Positions 60,698 to 64,000 of a DNA stretch of 64,000 bases are shown here, piece after piece; the stretch's first letter is position 1; every line of letters begins with the position of its first letter. The DNA is from Perognathus longimembris pacificus (taxonomy: Eukaryota; Chordata; Mammalia; Rodentia; Heteromyidae): positions 96,056,880 through 96,120,879 of the forward strand of contig NC_063162.1 in assembly GCF_023159225.1 (NCBI RefSeq), read 5' to 3'. A program made the translations under genes and the position numbers. The notes below the pieces were generated by a model. It saw nothing but the letters and a program-made list of their open reading frames with translations. It did not search any database and was not told the DNA's origin.

Positions 60698-60935
60698 ATT
60701 TTTTTTTTTTTTGGCAATACTAGGGCTTGAACTCAGGGCCTGGGTTAGTTTTTCCACTCAGGGCTAGAGCTCACCATCTGAATCAGAGCTCTACTTCAAG
60801 GTTGCTTTTTGATGATTCATGGGAGATGAGTCCCTAAAACATTTCTGCCCAGGCTGATGTTGAACCTCATTCTTCAGATCTCAGTTTACAGAGTAGCTAA
60901 TTGCAGATGTGAGCCACCAGCATTTGTTTAGGAAT
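60698..60935 (-). repeat. B1/tRNA chimeric SINE, old
   Basis: GGCAATACTAGGGCTTGAAC, 'CATGGGAGATGAGTCC' and 'CAGATGTGAGCCACCAGCA' give the reversed layout. Confidence 0.75.
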
Positions 60936-61504
60936 AATAGCACTTTACTCATTGAAGATTTCTGTTTTAGAAAATGTAGTTTATATTTTATAAAAAATAA
61001 ATTATTGACAGATTATGAGATATCCTTTTAAATGAGAAAATTAAACAATTAAAGTAATTTTAGAACTTCCATATGTGAAACATAAAATGTTATAGAATTA
61101 TAACATATATAGGGCAATGGATTTGGGGTCCATAATAATTTTAGGATGTATGAAAGCATTCTGTAGCAATACAGTGAAGAACTACTTATTTAAATTTAAA
61201 ACTTGGCTTAGATGAGAATTGCTGTGAATCTTTTGGGTAAGGTGTTGAATCCTATTTAATGTTGTTTCCTCTTCTGAAGATGCCTGAGAATAATAAATAT
61301 TTTTATTAGCATACATTAATAATAAATGTATTTTGAGAATAAAACAGTTATCACAGAGGAATAAAAATTGAGATCCAGAGCAGGTCTTTGGTGAAAAATA
61401 GGAAGATAAATTTGGAGAAATCCCTGATTAACAGTATATAGAATGTCAGTTTTCAAAATTTAATGACCATATACATGAACTATTTTTTTATTTGCTTGTT
61501 TGTT
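60936..61504. other. Unique AT-rich sequence
   Basis: No feature seen. Confidence 0.45.
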
Positions 61505-61715
61505 TGTTTATGTTGGTCATGGGCCTTGAACTCGGAGCCTGGGCATTGTCCCGAAGCTATCAAGGTTAGTGCTCTGCCCTTTGAGCCATAGTACCATTTG
61601 AGGTTTTCTACTGGCTTAATTGGAGATAAAAGGCTCATGGCTTTGAACTGCATTGCTCAGATCTCAGCCTCCTGAGCATAGATGATTACAGGCCTAAGCC
61701 ACCAGCACTCACTTT
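61505..61715 (-). repeat. B1/tRNA chimeric SINE, old
   Basis: GTCATGGGCCTTGAACTCGG, 'TTAATTGGAGATAAAAGGCT' and 'CAGATCTCAGCCTCCTGAGC'. Confidence 0.75.
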
Positions 61716-62170
61716 ATTTTTACTATTTTTTTTTAAGGATAAAAGTAGAAAGACACTTGAAGCTACGTGACAGAAAATGATTCCTGATTTGAAAATGTTG
61801 ATGTGGAACTAATGGAGAACATAACTTGATAATGTTAATTTGGATGCTGAAATATGAACTTCTACCAAGGAATTCAATGAGGCTAGTGATAAATGTTCAT
61901 ATTTATTAGCAGGTTCATGTGTAAATTTGTGGAGTGGGTAAAATCCTCACAGAAATCACATATAGATAAAGAAAGGGAAGTGAACATAACTCTAATCTTT
62001 TGAGACTGGTAGAATAAGATAAAGCATGAATTACAAAAAAGTAGACATAGATAATGTTTTGGGCACATGTCTTTCAAGGAGTCAGGAAGGCCAAGGCAAC
62101 AAAGTCAGATAAGGAGTGAAACGAAGAAAACCCACTGATTCAGGACAGTGATTCTTTTAAGATGACTTAA
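61716..62170. other. Unique AT-rich sequence
   Basis: No feature seen. Confidence 0.45.
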
Positions 62171-62171
62171 G

Positions 62172-62352
62172 AGAGCGTTTCTCAACTTTCAGGTATCGCC
62201 ATTCTCCTTGAAGTTTGTTGTAACAGACTATTGTACCTCAGCCCCATATTTTCAGTAGATCTCTACTAGGTTTTCAAATTGTAGGTTTCTAACAGAATCC
62301 CAAGGGATCTTGATGCTGCTGGCATAGGTACTGCATTTGGAGAACCTTCCTT
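62172..62352 (+). mobile_element. MER5A-like hAT-Charlie element
   Basis: GCGTTTCTCAACTTTCAGGT at one end, GGTTTCTAACAGAATCCCAA and GGATCTTGATGCTGCTGGCA inside, and TTTGGAGAACC at the other end match MER5A in order from memory. An ancient fossil present in many placentals. Confidence 0.7.
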
Positions 62353-63300
62353 TTGCACAGTGGGTAGATCTTTGCTGATCTTAACAAGAGGAACCAGGAA
62401 GGGCGAGGGAAAAACCAGAGTGCCAGAAACCCTGGGGACACTAGAACCTGGATCCAGAAATTATGCCTGGAGAAACTTAGCTTCAGGGACTAGATTTGTT
62501 AGCTACAGAAGTTGAAAGTTATGAGGAATATTTGATGACAAAGAAAATAAATGTGTGAATAAAGAAAAGAGTAGAGGCTTAAGTTTTGATTGTAGTTGTT
62601 TATAACTTATAGGGGTGATTGATAGTGCAGAACACTAAAGATCCAGAGGACAGAGGATTTACAGTGAGAGTAAAAGACAATAAAATGTGAGAAAGATTTC
62701 CCTAAAGTGACTATGATATTACCATAGGAACACAGTGATTGCCAGGCATTCCTTATCTTAATTGCTGCTATCTAATACCTTGTAGGGTAGGGAGAAGTTT
62801 CTGTAGGATCTATGTGAAGGAAGAAAGAATTATTTATCTATAGATAAATTAATTGACAGTAGGTTTAAATTGAAAAGTCATTGTTGAGATTTAGGAAGAG
62901 CAATATGGACTGAAGAAGGGGGAAGGTGTTGGTTGAAGGAGCTGTGGTGGATGGTTTCAGGGATGATTCTTGGTGATTCCCATCTCTAGGTGCTTGCAGC
63001 TTTGCTTAAACACCTTCAAATAAAGAACTTGTTTCTAGTGACCTTTATAAAGTGATGATGTATGACTTTAAATAGAGTACACAAAAATAGTTGTTAGAGC
63101 TTGTATCTTGAGCTCTCTCTTCCTCTCTCACATAAGATTCCTTTCTGAATCAGAGGGAAAGGCTAGTTCTGTGACCAGTTTGGGCTTCAATAACTTAAAT
63201 ATTTCCTGGTATATCATGCTATTTTTCTAATGAATGCAAGAAAAAAGTTAGCAACTGAATTGTAGGTTTCATTTTGAACAAACAGACATAAGTTTTTTGT
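62353..63300. other. Unique intergenic sequence
   Basis: No gene or repeat recognised. Confidence 0.45.
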
Positions 63301-63301
63301 G

Positions 63302-63538
63302 TTTTTTTTTTGGTGGGTTGTGGGGCTTGAACTCTGGACCTGGGTGCTGTCCCGAGCTCTTCAGCTCAAGGGTAATGCTCTACCACTTGAACCACAGCTC
63401 CCCTTCCAGTTTTCTGGTGCTTACTTGGAGATAAGAGTCTCATGGACTTTCCCACCTGGGCTGGCTTTGAATTACGATCCTCAGATCTCAGCCTCCTGAG
63501 TAGCTAGGATTACGAGCATGAGCCACTGGCACACAGCT
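63302..63538 (-). repeat. B1/tRNA chimeric SINE, well preserved
   Basis: GGTTGTGGGGCTTGAACTCT, 'CTTACTTGGAGATAAGAGTC', 'GGCTGGCTTTGAATTACGAT' and 'CAGATCTCAGCCTCCTGAGT' make this one of the clearest examples of this family here. The 66-codon frame at 63299-63499 is an artefact of it. Confidence 0.85.
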
Positions 63539-64000
63539 TCACAATAAGGTTTTAAGGATCTAAGTTCATTGCCTCAAGTAAACGTATGTGAAGTTTTGTT
63601 GTTCCCATTTGAGACTGAATAAACTTTTGCAAAATCTACCTGCCAAACTCTTTAGTATCCTACTGATAAAGATAATCTTGTATGGGGTTATAGGGAAGCT
63701 ACATTTAGTATATTGTTCACTCCACAGATTCAGACTCTTAATTCATTTGTCCTTTCCTAAACTGTAAATTCAGATAGGAAAAGACACATGCATAAATTTG
63801 AAAGGACTATGCTTATTGTGAAAGTAAAATTTTCCCTTTATTTTTCATTGAACTTTGGATACAATTGAGTTTAATGTGTAGCCATTTACCATGCACATCT
63901 TCATCCAGCTTATACTTAGTTGCCACATATCCTCTGAATTTATATATGCACGTAAGTGGCAAATCCTCCCTAGTAGTGATGTCTTTAGGAACTCCATTCT
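63539..64000. other. Unique AT-rich sequence to the window end
   Basis: No feature seen. Confidence 0.45.

Overview
The window looks like nuclear DNA of a rodent, most likely a geomyoid (kangaroo rat, pocket mouse or pocket gopher). The clue is a dimeric SINE of about 200 bp that recurs in both orientations: an ID/tRNA-Ala-like left half with a pol III B box, then a right half ending in ACTGGC plus poly(A). It matches my recollection of IDL-Geo, a family reported only from Geomyoidea. Family names here come from memory, not from a database search.

The only protein-coding gene I can name is at the left edge. Positions 1-1788 are the last intron, 1789-2010 the terminal coding exon and 2011 to about 4290 the 3' UTR of ETV1 (ER81, a PEA3-group ETS transcription factor) on the + strand. 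The remaining ~60 kb is intergenic. From memory of synteny it is the gene desert downstream of ETV1, on the side of ARL4A. I found no other intact gene, no tRNA or rRNA gene and no CRISPR.

The intergenic part is dominated by retroelements. (1) A structurally complete but dead L1 lies on the minus strand at 52316-59384, bounded by a perfect 16-bp target-site duplication. It has a 5' UTR, ORF1, ORF2 and 3' UTR, many identifiable lesions, and a later IDL-Geo SINE inside its 5' UTR. (2) There are many 5'-truncated L1 pieces, at about 9.6, 11.8-13.5, 20.2, 21.4-23.1, 33.2-33.9, 35.0-35.3, 42.4, 50.4 and 59.7-60.4 kb. (3) A cluster of insertions at 15.9-18.1 kb holds a solo ERV LTR with recognisable promoter elements, a processed pseudogene with a 17-bp target-site duplication, and two IDL-Geo SINEs. 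(4) About 15 older chimeric B1/tRNA SINEs are scattered throughout. (5) Ancient mammalian fossils are present: MIR/L2, a MaLR LTR, a hAT-Charlie element, MER5A and Tigger. (6) Several microsatellites are present.

The items most worth a second look are an exon-like 63-nt cassette with strong splice signals at 8051-8113, about 6 kb past the ETV1 stop; the unnamed retrocopy at 16592-17717; two local duplications that no recognised repeat explains (9.37/10.87 kb and 35.3/35.9 kb); and the complete L1. I see no evidence of a new multi-gene system. This is ordinary mammalian intergenic DNA with an informative insertion history.
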